Assembly: GCA_944326585.1 (NCBI GenBank)
Contig: CALVEN010000002.1
Coordinates: 203,898-267,897 of the forward strand
Source of the DNA: Candidatus Gastranaerophilales bacterium
GTDB taxonomy: Bacteria; Cyanobacteriota; Vampirovibrionia; Gastranaerophilales; Gastranaerophilaceae
Length of the DNA: 64,000 nucleotides
Direction of reading: 5' to 3'
The stretch's first letter is position 1; each line of letters begins with the position of its first letter. Positions 16,978 through 24,402 of this stretch are shown piece by piece. Made by a program: the position numbers and the translations under genes. The notes below the pieces were generated by a model, which worked only from the letters and a program-made list of their open reading frames with translations, searched no databases and had not been told where the DNA came from.

Positions 16978-17062
16978 TGGTGTCGTAGGCGGGACTTGAA
17001 CCCGCACGGGTTGCCCCACACGCCCCTCAAACGTGCACGTATACCGATTCCGTCACTACGAC
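16978..17062 (-). tRNA. tRNA-Leu(GAG) with encoded CCA
   Basis: A class II tRNA with long variable arm. Acceptor GTCGTAG/CTACGAC, discriminator A and encoded CCA. The anticodon loop TTGAGGG gives anticodon GAG. It is the only tRNA here with encoded CCA among the complete ones. It is flanked on both sides by fragments of itself. Confidence 0.95.
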
Positions 17063-17136
17063 ATATACTCTTATTCAATTTTCAAACTTTGGCTTGTCTC
17101 CGTGACGGATGTATTCACTTACATTCATACCCTCTC

Positions 17137-17162
17137 AAAAAACAATTATCAATTGTTTTTTT
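17137..17162. terminator. Terminator hairpin upstream of tRNA-Leu
   Basis: Stem AAAAAACAATT (17137-17147) with AATTGTTTTTT (17151-17161). On the minus strand it follows the tRNA 5' fragment at 17172-17185, like the terminators after the other two copies. Confidence 0.75.
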
Positions 17163-17171
17163 CGGCACGGT

Positions 17172-17185
17172 GTCACTACGACATA
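17172..17185 (-). pseudogene. tRNA-Leu 5'-end fragment
   Basis: Fourteen bases identical to the first bases and immediate 5' flank of tRNA-Leu(GAG) (17052-17065), 120 bases upstream of it. With the downstream 3' fragment it suggests a decayed tandem array. Confidence 0.6.
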
Positions 17186-17197
17186 AATTAACTTTTC

Positions 17198-17231
17198 AAA
17201 AAATGACTATGTTTAGCCACATAGTCATTTT
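17198..17231 (-). terminator. Terminator of the flagellar rod operon
   Basis: A 13-bp stem AAAATGACTATGT / ACATAGTCATTTT with a 6-base loop and a T-run on the minus strand, 27 bases after the flgC stop. Confidence 0.9.
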
Positions 17232-17257
17232 AATATAATAAATTTTAATTGTAAAGC

Positions 17258-17701
17258 CTATCTTCCGATTTCAATAGCTTTTAATGCCATGGATTTTGTA
17301 ATATTCACAAGCGCAAGGTTCGCTTCATATGCCCTTTGCGCCAATACGGCATCTGCAATATCAACCATCGCGTTTACGTTTGATGATCTTATGTAACCGT
17401 TTTCGTCTGCATCGGGGTGTCCGGGTCTGTATATTTTATCGCCGAGCGTCGGATCTTCAACTACGCCGCTAAAGGTTACTCCGCCCTGCAAATATGACAA
17501 AGTTCCGACTCCGAATACATCATTTTTCATGGTATTCATCAAACCGTGAAACGAAATATCCTCTGTTGCATTCAATACAGGAATTTTTCTTACGTAATTC
17601 GGCGTATCAATATTCGCCACGTTTTTGGCATGGATATCCAGACGCAGTCCGTGTGCTCTCAGGGCATTTGATCCTATATTAAATGATTCCAATATACTCA
17701 T
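17258..17701 (-). CDS. flgC: Flagellar basal-body rod protein FlgC
   Basis: FlgC is one of the proximal rod subunits of the flagellar basal body. The 147-residue product has the N-terminal signature 'SALRAHGLRLDIHAKNVANIDTPNY' type (here 'NALRAHGLRLDIHAKNVANI') and the C-terminal helix 'AQRAYEANLALVNITKSM'. The ATG is preceded by GGGAGAG. It is the last gene of a four-gene minus-strand operon; no fliE follows, unlike the common flgB-flgC-fliE order. Confidence 0.95.
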   Translation of the reverse strand: MSILESFNIGSNALRAHGLRLDIHAKNVANIDTPNYVRKIPVLNATEDISFHGLMNTMKNDVFGVGTLSYLQGGVTFSGVVEDPTLGDKIYRPGHPDADENGYIRSSNVNAMVDIADAVLAQRAYEANLALVNITKSMALKAIEIGR

Positions 17702-17716
17702 AATTTATCTCTCCCG

Positions 17717-18064
17717 TTATTTACCGACATTTATCACCGTTTTCATCTCGGTAATTATGTTGGACATTCTTCTTGTTGCCATTGAATAAAGCATGGAGTT
17801 TTCCTGCAATGCAATAAGCTCCTGTGCAGGATTAATTTCTTCATACTGTCTTTCTTCTATAACTCCTGAAGGTCCCAGTTTTTGCGAAAGTTTAGTTTCC
17901 AAAGGGCTGTTCATCGTTCCGAGATAAGTCGCAAAATCAATATCACGTCTTACGTAACCCGGTGTATCAACGTTTGCTATGTTGGAACCGATTGCGCGCT
18001 GTCTTTGTGATATTAAATCCATCATCAGGGAGACTTTTCCCATACTGTCTAAAGATGTGTACAT
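17717..18064 (-). CDS. flgB: Flagellar basal-body rod protein FlgB
   Basis: FlgB is a proximal rod subunit. The 115-residue product shows 'QRAIGSNIANVDTPGYVRRDIDF' type N-terminal rod motif (residues about 21-42) and a C-terminal coiled helix 'ENSMLYSMATRRMSNIITEMKTVI'. It is somewhat shorter than many FlgB proteins (about 130). AGGGAGGT precedes the ATG. It lies 15 bases upstream of flgC. Confidence 0.93.
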   Translation of the reverse strand: MYTSLDSMGKVSLMMDLISQRQRAIGSNIANVDTPGYVRRDIDFATYLGTMNSPLETKLSQKLGPSGVIEERQYEEINPAQELIALQENSMLYSMATRRMSNIITEMKTVINVGK

Positions 18065-18080
18065 TATCTAACCTCCCTCA

Positions 18081-18797
18081 TTAACCCTCACGGATATTTA
18101 TTGCTTTATTATACATATCATCAATAACCTTAAGCATCTGGGTGCTTGCAAGCATTGATGCGTTAAGTCGTAACATTTCGCTTGTTGAAGTATAAACATT
18201 TGTATTTGAAATTTCAATATTATGCTGTTTAAAGCAGGCATGGTCTTTTATCAAAACGGGTTCACCGGCATCTGCGGTTACTGCGAATCTGTTCATGTCA
18301 GCCTGCTCAAGACCTTCGGGATTCGCAAATCTTACAAGCGGAATATTCCCTAAATATTTTTCATTTGCCTGTGATGAATCAAATGCCACAACATCGCCAT
18401 TGGGCTTGATTTCAAATTTATAACAGTTTGTCGGAATTTTTATACCTTCGCCGACAATCCAATCATCATTTGTAACCAGATATCCGTCTTTACCCTGTTT
18501 AAAACCACCGTCACGGGTATATTGAACTTCGCCTGACGGGGAGACAACAGGAATGAATCCTTGACCGTCAATTGCAACGTCATACGGGTTTGACGTAATT
18601 TTTATTGACCCCTGACTGTGATCCGTTCTTATTGCACCTCTTAAATATCCGTCCTCATCAAGCATTTGCTCAAAACGTACGGGTTTATAGGCGTTTGTAT
18701 TTATGTTTGCCAGATTGTTCGCAACATAACCCAGCCTTTCCCACTGGGTAAAGGTGTTATTAATACTTTTTCTTATCATTCCCTGAATTGTGTACAT
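18081..18797 (-). CDS. flgG: Flagellar rod protein FlgG/FlgF family
   Basis: The 238-residue product has the N-terminal 'LGYVANNLANINTNAYKP' motif, the central 'YDVAIDGQGFI' and 'TRDGGF..GYLVT' elements, and the C-terminal helix 'NVYTSTSEMLRLNASMLASTQML' of the FlgE/F/G family. It is a distal or proximal rod component assembled by the flagellar export apparatus. Distinguishing FlgG from FlgF by eye is uncertain; this copy has the better conserved termini. AGAGAGG precedes the ATG. Confidence 0.82.
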   Translation of the reverse strand: MYTIQGMIRKSINNTFTQWERLGYVANNLANINTNAYKPVRFEQMLDEDGYLRGAIRTDHSQGSIKITSNPYDVAIDGQGFIPVVSPSGEVQYTRDGGFKQGKDGYLVTNDDWIVGEGIKIPTNCYKFEIKPNGDVVAFDSSQANEKYLGNIPLVRFANPEGLEQADMNRFAVTADAGEPVLIKDHACFKQHNIEISNTNVYTSTSEMLRLNASMLASTQMLKVIDDMYNKAINIREG

Positions 18798-18810
18798 AAT
18801 TTATTCCTCT

Positions 18811-19509
18811 CTATGTTGCTGAACCGAGTTGACTGATTACTTTTTGCAAATTCTGGTTCTGTATCATAAATAATTGTCTGTTTGCATCAAAATTCTTTAT
18901 TATAGGCATCATATTGATGAATTCTTCCTGCAATGCCACGTTTGAAAATTCATTATAACCCTGTTTGACTTTTGGCTCCATCACCAAAGCACCGTTGGCA
19001 TCAACAACGCCAAGATATGCAACTCCCTCAAGCTTATTTGTCTGCGGGTTGAATACGCTCAACAAACCTCTCTCGTTTATTTTTATTTGATTTAAATCAT
19101 GCGGTACTATGTGTAATTTAATGGGCAAGCCCGTGTTTGAAAGCACCCGGCTGTCGTCAAGCGTCAAAAGATTTCCCTCTCTGTCTAATTTAAAACGCCC
19201 GTCACGGGTTAATTTAATTCCTTCATCACTTTCCGTCTGGAAATAACCTTTTGCGGCAAGCGCAATGTCCAGCGGATTTTCGGATAAGGCAATACGTCCG
19301 ATTTTATCGTCACGTGTGGTCGATAAACCGTGAACGCCTAAGAATTCGGTCAATGAAGATACTATTGCATCTTTTCTTTGATATCCTACTTTATCAAATC
19401 CTGCAACATTTTCGTTTGAAATGGATATTAATTCGCTATCAACGTGCATTGCCCTGATTGATTGCGTAATACCGTTTTCTACAAATCTTACACCGCCGTT
19501 AATTTTCAT
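18811..19509 (-). CDS. flgF: Flagellar rod protein FlgF/FlgG family (first gene of operon)
   Basis: This 232-residue paralogue of the next gene has 'AMHVDSELISISNENVAGFDKVGYQRK' at the N-terminus and 'NPLDIALAAKGYFQTE' plus 'LTRDGRFKLDREGNLLT' centrally. The C-terminal helix is 'FINMMPIIKNFDANRQLFMIQNQ'. The canonical NLAN motif is changed to SNENVAG, so it is a divergent FlgF-like protein. TAGAGGT precedes the ATG. A weak FliA-like site (TAAG, 16 bases, TCCGAAAA on the minus strand at 19558-19531) lies upstream but does not match the consensus well. Confidence 0.75.
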   Translation of the reverse strand: MKINGGVRFVENGITQSIRAMHVDSELISISNENVAGFDKVGYQRKDAIVSSLTEFLGVHGLSTTRDDKIGRIALSENPLDIALAAKGYFQTESDEGIKLTRDGRFKLDREGNLLTLDDSRVLSNTGLPIKLHIVPHDLNQIKINERGLLSVFNPQTNKLEGVAYLGVVDANGALVMEPKVKQGYNEFSNVALQEEFINMMPIIKNFDANRQLFMIQNQNLQKVISQLGSAT

Positions 19510-19618
19510 ACATTTATACCTCTACTTACATTTTCGGATATTTTTCAGTATTTACTTAACAAATCCATGAAAAATCATCCGTTTGTATGGGTTTTTAAAT
19601 GTATTTAATAAAAATTTT

Positions 19619-19867
19619 TTAAAAGTCAATATATTCATATAACGATGAAGCTTCCTGAACGCTTATGTTTGTTTCGGGAACTTTCAAAACTCTTGCCGAA
19701 ACTTTACGATTAGCATATTCAATCGTAATAATATCACCTGCTTTTACCTGTTTGGCAGGCTTTGCAGGATTGCCGTTTACAAAAACTCTGCCCGTATCGG
19801 ACACTTCATTGGCGACGGTTCTTCTTTTTATTAATCTTGATACTTTTAAAAATTTATCCAATCTCAT
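19619..19867 (-). CDS. rqcP: S4-domain ribosome quality-control factor RqcP (YabO)
   Basis: The 82-residue S4 RNA-binding protein begins 'MRLDKFLKVSRLIKRRTVANEV', almost exactly the start of Bacillus YabO/RqcP. RqcP works with RqcH at stalled 50S subunits during C-terminal tailing of nascent chains. Length matches the family. The gene has its own promoter; TATAAT ends 7 bases before the ATG, so it is predicted to be leaderless. Only 37 bases separate it from the divergent phosphoesterase gene. Confidence 0.9.
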   Translation of the reverse strand: MRLDKFLKVSRLIKRRTVANEVSDTGRVFVNGNPAKPAKQVKAGDIITIEYANRKVSARVLKVPETNISVQEASSLYEYIDF

Positions 19868-19873
19868 GGCTTT

Positions 19874-19882
19874 ATTATATCA
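19874..19882 (-). promoter_or_regulatory. Extended -10 (TGATATAAT) for leaderless rqcP
   Basis: The minus-strand TGnTATAAT box ends 7 bases before the rqcP ATG. Confidence 0.7.
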
Positions 19883-19888
19883 TATTCA

Positions 19889-19897
19889 TGCTATAAT
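19889..19897 (+). promoter_or_regulatory. Extended -10 (TGCTATAAT) for the leaderless phosphoesterase gene
   Basis: The plus-strand TGnTATAAT box ends 8 bases before the ATG at 19905. It faces the rqcP promoter within a 37-base gap. Confidence 0.7.
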
Positions 19898-19904
19898 TTG
19901 AATT

Positions 19905-20732
19905 ATGAAAAAGGCTGTCTTAACTTTATTTTTTACTTTATTGCTTCAAACTGCCGCATTAGCGCTTGACAGTGCAATAAAATTTGTTCAGGTAACGGAC
20001 ACTCATTTTAATGCCGAAAATGAATATTCAGTAAAACTTCTTGCAGAAACAGTAAAAGATATTAACAGATTAAATGATGTTTCTTTTGTTATTTTTACCG
20101 GTGACAATCTTAATAAACCGGAACCTGAAGATTTGGATGATTTCATAAAAATCATAAACAGATTAAAAGCACCTTATTATCTTGTAATCGGCAATCACGA
20201 TGTTTTTAAAAGCCAGAACCTTTCAAAAGAAAGATATAACGAAATTGTACGCGAAAACAACCTTTTCTGGTTTAAACGCGAATGGAATTATGTATTCAAG
20301 AAAAAAGGATACACATTTATAGTAGTGGACGGTGCCAAAGAAATTATACCGGGGCCTGTCGGATATTACAGAGCAGATACCCTTGAATGGCTTGATAAGC
20401 AGCTTACCAAAAACAAAAAGCGTCCGGTAATTATTTTTCAGCATTATCCGATAATTGATGCTCCTGAATTCGGAGTGTCCCGTCTGAAAACCCACAGAAC
20501 TTATCAACCGGAAAAATACTTTGAAATGCTTGATAAGCATAACAATGTTATTGCAATTATATCAGGTCATTTCCATGTCAACAGCGAAATGATGCGTAAT
20601 GGAGTTTATCATATCAGCACCCCTACCTTGCTTAACAATCCTCCTGTTTACAAAATTATTGATATAGTTTCAAAAGACGGACTGTCGCCCCTTATTTATA
20701 CGCAGTTAAAAGAAGTTGAAATAGAAGAGTAG
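19905..20732 (+). CDS. Secreted calcineurin-like metallophosphoesterase
   Basis: The 275-residue protein has a signal peptide (about 1-20). The mature part has the full metallophosphoesterase set: 'VTDTHF' (about 31-36), 'FTGDN' (about 64), 'IGNHD' (about 96), 'FQHYP' (about 183) and 'SGHFH' (about 218). These residues hold a binuclear metal centre and hydrolyse phosphoesters. The nearest well-known relatives are CpdA-like enzymes, but export makes an extracytoplasmic substrate more likely. The substrate is unknown. Confidence 0.85.
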   Translation: MKKAVLTLFFTLLLQTAALALDSAIKFVQVTDTHFNAENEYSVKLLAETVKDINRLNDVSFVIFTGDNLNKPEPEDLDDFIKIINRLKAPYYLVIGNHDVFKSQNLSKERYNEIVRENNLFWFKREWNYVFKKKGYTFIVVDGAKEIIPGPVGYYRADTLEWLDKQLTKNKKRPVIIFQHYPIIDAPEFGVSRLKTHRTYQPEKYFEMLDKHNNVIAIISGHFHVNSEMMRNGVYHISTPTLLNNPPVYKIIDIVSKDGLSPLIYTQLKEVEIEE

Positions 20733-20794
20733 TTGCAATTTTTTTAAAATAATATTATAATTGTAACAACATATTTTGAGGTAAAAAAGATATA

Positions 20795-22147
20795 ATGGAT
20801 GAATCGGGAAATTTGGTTTTTAATTTATTTTTAATAGCATTCCTGTTATTTTCAAACGGTTTTTTTGTGGCTGCTGAATTTGCCATGGTAAAGGTTAGAA
20901 AAACCAGAATAGAGCAGCTTGTAAAAGAAGGCAACTACAGTGCGCAAATCGCGCTTGAAGCAATAAAAGATCTGGATAAATTTATTGCAGCGGTACAATT
21001 GGGTGTAACAATATCCAGTATCGGCTTAGGTTGGGTTGGGGAAGGAACTCTTGCACGCATAATTGAGCCTGTATTTGTATTTTTACCGGGAGTAAGCCAG
21101 ACTATTGCAACCCATACGGTTTCCGTGTCACTTGCATTTGCACTAATCACATTCTTGCATGTTGTTTTAGGTGAACTTATTCCAAAATCCATTGCTCTGG
21201 AATACACTGAAAAAACCGCACTTATAATTGCACGTCCCATGCAGGCAATTACATTTGTGTTTAATCCTTTTATATGGCTCTTAAACGGCTTTGGCAACTG
21301 GGTTTTAAAACTAATGCATATTCCTCATTCGCATAAATCCTCACTTGTGCATTCATCTGAAGAATTGGATATGCTTGTTGACGCAAGTTATAACGGCGGT
21401 GTATTGAATGAAACCGAAAAAGACATGCTTCATAACGTTTTCAAATTTTCCGACTTGACGGCAAAACAGGTTATGGTTCCGCGAACTGATATGGTTTGCG
21501 TGCCGATTGACATGTCTTTGGAAGAATTAAACAATGTTGCCACTGAAAATCAATATACGAGATATCCGGTTTATGAAGGCGATATTGACCATATTACAGG
21601 ACTAATTCACGTAAAAGATTTGTACAAATTATCGCTTGATGACACCACATGCCCTATAGAACGCATTCAGCGTGAAATTTTACTGGTGCCGGAAACCATG
21701 ACTATGGATAATCTTGTGTTGGAATTTAAAAAACGCAAAGGTCAAATGGCAATTGTAGTTGATGAATTCGGCGGAACATCAGGTCTTATAACACTTGAAG
21801 ATGTAATTGAAGAAATTTTCGGTGATGTTCAGGATGAATTTGACGAAGAAGAAGAACAAGAATGCGACATCAAAGAAATAGCGCCAAATACATATATAGC
21901 AAACGCAATGATGCGAACCGATGAAATCGCGGAATACTTCAATATTGATGAAGAAGCAATTGATGACGAGGATATCGACACAATCGGCGGACTAGTTGTA
22001 AAACTTCTCGGAAGAATTGCTGAAGTCGGCGACACAGTAACCCATCTTGGCTTAACCTTTATTGTTAAAGAAATTGAAGGCGCACGAATTACTAAACTTG
22101 AAATTATAAAAGAAGAAACTCCCGTTGCAGAACAGGTGCAAGAGTAA
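20795..22147 (+). CDS. CNNM/CorC-HlyC family membrane protein
   Basis: The 450-residue protein has an N-terminal DUF21 membrane domain with about four helices (residues 1-175). A CBS-domain pair ('MVPRTDMVCVPIDMSLEE', about 225-350) and a C-terminal CorC_HlyC transporter-associated domain follow. Relatives are implicated in magnesium or cobalt efflux; the hemolysin label in databases is historical. GAGGT lies about 12 bases before the ATG, a rather long spacing. It is a single gene convergent with the pilin gene. Confidence 0.88.
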   Translation: MDESGNLVFNLFLIAFLLFSNGFFVAAEFAMVKVRKTRIEQLVKEGNYSAQIALEAIKDLDKFIAAVQLGVTISSIGLGWVGEGTLARIIEPVFVFLPGVSQTIATHTVSVSLAFALITFLHVVLGELIPKSIALEYTEKTALIIARPMQAITFVFNPFIWLLNGFGNWVLKLMHIPHSHKSSLVHSSEELDMLVDASYNGGVLNETEKDMLHNVFKFSDLTAKQVMVPRTDMVCVPIDMSLEELNNVATENQYTRYPVYEGDIDHITGLIHVKDLYKLSLDDTTCPIERIQREILLVPETMTMDNLVLEFKKRKGQMAIVVDEFGGTSGLITLEDVIEEIFGDVQDEFDEEEEQECDIKEIAPNTYIANAMMRTDEIAEYFNIDEEAIDDEDIDTIGGLVVKLLGRIAEVGDTVTHLGLTFIVKEIEGARITKLEIIKEETPVAEQVQE

Positions 22148-22148
22148 T

Positions 22149-23219
22149 TTACTTTTCAGTCAAATATTTATAACTGCAGCATGCTCCGGAAAGTTGTGTT
22201 CCTGTCAACAAATCGCCTGAGCCTAAAAATCCTTGCGCCTTTTCTATACCATATTCTTTACCGCATCCACAAGTTTCACCGTTAACATTTTTATTAAATG
22301 TTCCGTCTGCCCCGATTGGTCTTATCCAATTTTCATTCAGCATAATGGCAAACATATCCCGCCCTACTACATTCGGTCCTTTTTGAAAACCGTTTACATC
22401 TACCGAAATCATAGGTGCACCATGCCCGCCAAAATATATTACGGAACCGTCTTGCAATAAGATTGCTTTTTTAGATAAATCCCAGCCCGAATATAAACCG
22501 TTAAGCTGCGCATTATTACAATATGTTGAAGCCGTCGGTAAATTTTTAAACGTACCGGAAATTAAAGATCCGTAAAAGCTGTATGCAGCAGCTCCACCGC
22601 AAAGCCCATTCCACTTGTCTAAATAATTATTACAATATGCACTCTCACCATATTGAGGAAATCCGCAGGTATCTATCACTTTGAAATGTTTTATCATAGC
22701 ATTGACAAATTCCGGTGACATAGTAGTTTTCTCTGCATAAAGCCCGTCATCAGGATATCTGCACTTTGCAGGCGCATTATAATCACCTGAATTGTTTACG
22801 CACAAACTATAATTATCAAGCTTTACGGCAGTGTATACCTGACTAATTTCCGAAAATTTCTTTTTCCATATTGCCTTATTCTGCATATCACTAATTTTTT
22901 GAGATAAAGTAGGAATTGTCATGGCTGCTACAATGCCGATTATGCCGATGGTTATCAAAACCTCTGCTAAGGTAAACGCGGCACGTTTTGCGTGAGTAGA
23001 GTGATTAAAGTGAGGTGTGTGTTTTCTGTGAGCTTCACTCAAGGGGCTTACCCCCACCACGGCGGGGTTGAATTTCAACACGAGCTTGCGAGTGTTTGAA
23101 ATTCGGGGGCGGGGTTGCATCTTTTGAGATCCTTCGGCTATCGCCTCAGGATGACATAGAAAATTCCACAAGTGCCCGGTGTGTTGTCGTGCCTCAGGCA
23201 CCTCAGGATGACAAGACAC
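22149..23219 (-). CDS. Type IV pilin-like protein; start out of frame with its signals (phase-variable candidate)
   Basis: The frame carries a prepilin cleavage and N-methylation site, 'KRAA|FTLAEVLITIGIIGIVAAMTIP', with Phe at residue 82 counted from the GTG at 23219. A Cys-rich, Gly/Asn-rich globular domain of about 270 residues follows. The glycine usual at -1 is Ala. Within the uninterrupted frame there is no ATG with a ribosome binding site. GTG (23060, 23057) or TTG (23042) could serve as weak starts. The residues before the pilin motif are encoded by palindromic repeat sequence. The frame stays open up to a run of ten G at 23405-23396, beyond which lies an out-of-frame ATG (23428) with AAGGAG and an extended -10. 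Eight or eleven G would yield one protein of about 425 residues. Confidence 0.75.
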   Translation of the reverse strand: MSCHPEVPEARQHTGHLWNFLCHPEAIAEGSQKMQPRPRISNTRKLVLKFNPAVVGVSPLSEAHRKHTPHFNHSTHAKRAAFTLAEVLITIGIIGIVAAMTIPTLSQKISDMQNKAIWKKKFSEISQVYTAVKLDNYSLCVNNSGDYNAPAKCRYPDDGLYAEKTTMSPEFVNAMIKHFKVIDTCGFPQYGESAYCNNYLDKWNGLCGGAAAYSFYGSLISGTFKNLPTASTYCNNAQLNGLYSGWDLSKKAILLQDGSVIYFGGHGAPMISVDVNGFQKGPNVVGRDMFAIMLNENWIRPIGADGTFNKNVNGETCGCGKEYGIEKAQGFLGSGDLLTGTQLSGACCSYKYLTEK

Positions 23220-23330
23220 CCTTTGAACACTGCTATGTAGGTCGGGTTTGCTAACCCGACTGTTAATTCTTCTGTCGGCATAGTAATGCCGACCTACCTT
23301 TCTGTTACCTCTTAGTGCCTTAGGGCCATA
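23040..23330. repeat. Mosaic of palindromic repeats in the pilin leader
   Basis: Several inverted-repeat modules are visible. 23055-23105 contains GAATTTCAA...TTTGAAATTC around CGAGCTTGCGAG. 'CCTCAGGATGACA' occurs twice, near 23147 and 23202. 'GTCGGGTTtgctAACCCGAC' and 'GTCGGCATagtaATGCCGAC' lie between GTAGGTC and GACCTAC (23237-23297). The last module and the GAATTTC module have diverged relatives at 56205-56395. All are translated in the open frame that leads into the pilin. Confidence 0.7.
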
Positions 23331-23344
23331 GTATCTTAGTAACT

Positions 23345-23428
23345 TTACACAACCAGTACCGCCAAAACCCTTGTCCTGTCTATCTGGGAGAGTCGCCCCC
23401 CCCCCAGTAATACTACTTGTTTACCCAT
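23345..23428 (-). CDS. Short leader frame with G10 tract (27 aa)
   Basis: The ATG at 23428 has AAGGAG eight bases upstream and an extended -10 further up. The reading frame is 'MGKQVVLLGGGRLSQ...' and ends at TAA (23347-23345) after 27 codons. Codons 8-11 contain the ten-G run. With 9 G it would end after 15 codons. With 8 or 11 G it would continue without a stop into the pilin frame. It is probably the true 5' end of the pilin gene rather than an independent peptide. Confidence 0.6.
   Translation of the reverse strand: MGKQVVLLGGGRLSQIDRTRVLAVLVV
23396..23405. repeat. Homopolymer C10 (G10 on the coding strand)
   Basis: Ten consecutive C on the plus strand in an otherwise AT-rich region, within the first codons of the pilin leader frame. 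A run of this length is a typical slipped-strand site. Confidence 0.9.
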
Positions 23429-23455
23429 AAGCGTTTCTCCTTCTTTTATGATTTT

Positions 23456-23464
23456 ATTATATCA
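23456..23464 (-). promoter_or_regulatory. Extended -10 (TGATATAAT) of the pilin leader
   Basis: TGnTATAAT on the minus strand about 28 bases before the ATG at 23428. AAGGAG lies at 23442-23437. Confidence 0.7.
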
Positions 23465-23511
23465 CAAATCTACATCACTTTAATGATATTTTAATGAATT
23501 CCTCTTTTTAG

Positions 23512-23540
23512 TTGATGTAGCTAAGGCTATATTGTATAGA
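23512..23540 (+). promoter_or_regulatory. fliA promoter
   Basis: TTGATG (23512-23517), a 17-base spacer and TATAGA (23535-23540), about 35 bases before the fliA ATG. It is divergent from the pilin promoter. Confidence 0.5.
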
Positions 23541-23574
23541 ATAGAAATATATTGAACAATATTTGGGCGGATTA

Positions 23575-24402
23575 ATGAGTCAAGATTTCGATTTTACATC
23601 GTATAATAATATTAAGCGTTTATCGGAAGAAGAGCTTACGGCACTTTGGGGGAAATACCTTGCCGATAAAAGCGACAAAGCTTCACGTGATGCTTTAATT
23701 GTACAATATATTTATTTAATCCGTTATGTCGTAGGCAGAGTCAGAGTAACGCTGCCCGCAACGATTTCCATAGAAGATATAGCAGGCTACGGGGTGGAAG
23801 GACTTATAAACGCAATCGAAAGATACTCCCCGCAAAAAAATACCAGATTTGAAACTTATGCACTTATCAGAATCAGAGGTGCAATCCTTGATAAAATTCG
23901 TTCGCAGGATTTTCTTCCCCGAAGCGTAAGACAAAAAATTAAAATCGTTAAAGAAGCTCAGGAATCTTTAAAGCAGGAACTCGGCCGCATGCCGACCACA
24001 ACCGAAATTGCAAACAAAATTGACATGGATCCCGAAAAAGTAAATCAACTTTTGTCGGAAGACGTTACAATTACATCATTGTATGATAAAAAAGGTAGTG
24101 CTGAAGACAGTGTGGAAATTATAGACACAATTCAGGATACAAACAAGCTTAACCCGCAGGAAAATGCAGAAGAAAATAATATAAAACAAGAATTGGAGAG
24201 GGCATTAATGAGATTACCGGAAAGAGAACGCATCATAATGGTTCTTTACTATCAGGAAAATATGACACTTAAAGAAATCGGTGAAACGATTAGCATGTCG
24301 GAATCCCGCGTATGCCAATTACATGCTCAAGCCATTATGAAATTAAAAAATATTCTCAGCGAAAACCGTTCAAGCCGTCTGCGTCAATCTATTGTTGCTT
24401 AG
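23575..24402 (+). CDS. fliA: FliA/WhiG-type RNA polymerase sigma factor
   Basis: This 275-residue sigma factor shows region 2 ('DALIVQYIYLIRYVVGRV', 'GYGVEGLINAIERY', 'RFETYALIRIRGAILDKIR'), region 3 ('ELGRMPTTTEIANKIDM') and region 4 ('LPERERIIMVLYYQENMTLKEIGETISMSESRVCQLH'). Region 1.1 is absent, as in sigma-28. It should direct late flagellar and motility genes. The ATG at 23575 follows GGGCGG; a TTG at 23563 in the same frame is less likely. The 3' end overlaps the convergent OmpA-domain gene by a few bases. A C-terminal tail 'SSRLRQSIVA' extends past region 4. Confidence 0.92.
   Translation: MSQDFDFTSYNNIKRLSEEELTALWGKYLADKSDKASRDALIVQYIYLIRYVVGRVRVTLPATISIEDIAGYGVEGLINAIERYSPQKNTRFETYALIRIRGAILDKIRSQDFLPRSVRQKIKIVKEAQESLKQELGRMPTTTEIANKIDMDPEKVNQLLSEDVTITSLYDKKGSAEDSVEIIDTIQDTNKLNPQENAEENNIKQELERALMRLPERERIIMVLYYQENMTLKEIGETISMSESRVCQLHAQAIMKLKNILSENRSSRLRQSIVA

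Noticed and set aside
16775..16998. Small integrative element bounded by the tRNA-Leu direct repeats
   Set aside because: Only 168 bases lie between the repeats, with no gene. The duplicated terminators point to a decayed tandem copy instead, though a scar remains possible.
19531..19558. FliA-dependent promoter upstream of the rod operon
   Set aside because: TAAG-N16-TCCGAAAA deviates from TAAA-N15-GCCGATAA at several positions; too weak to list as a feature.
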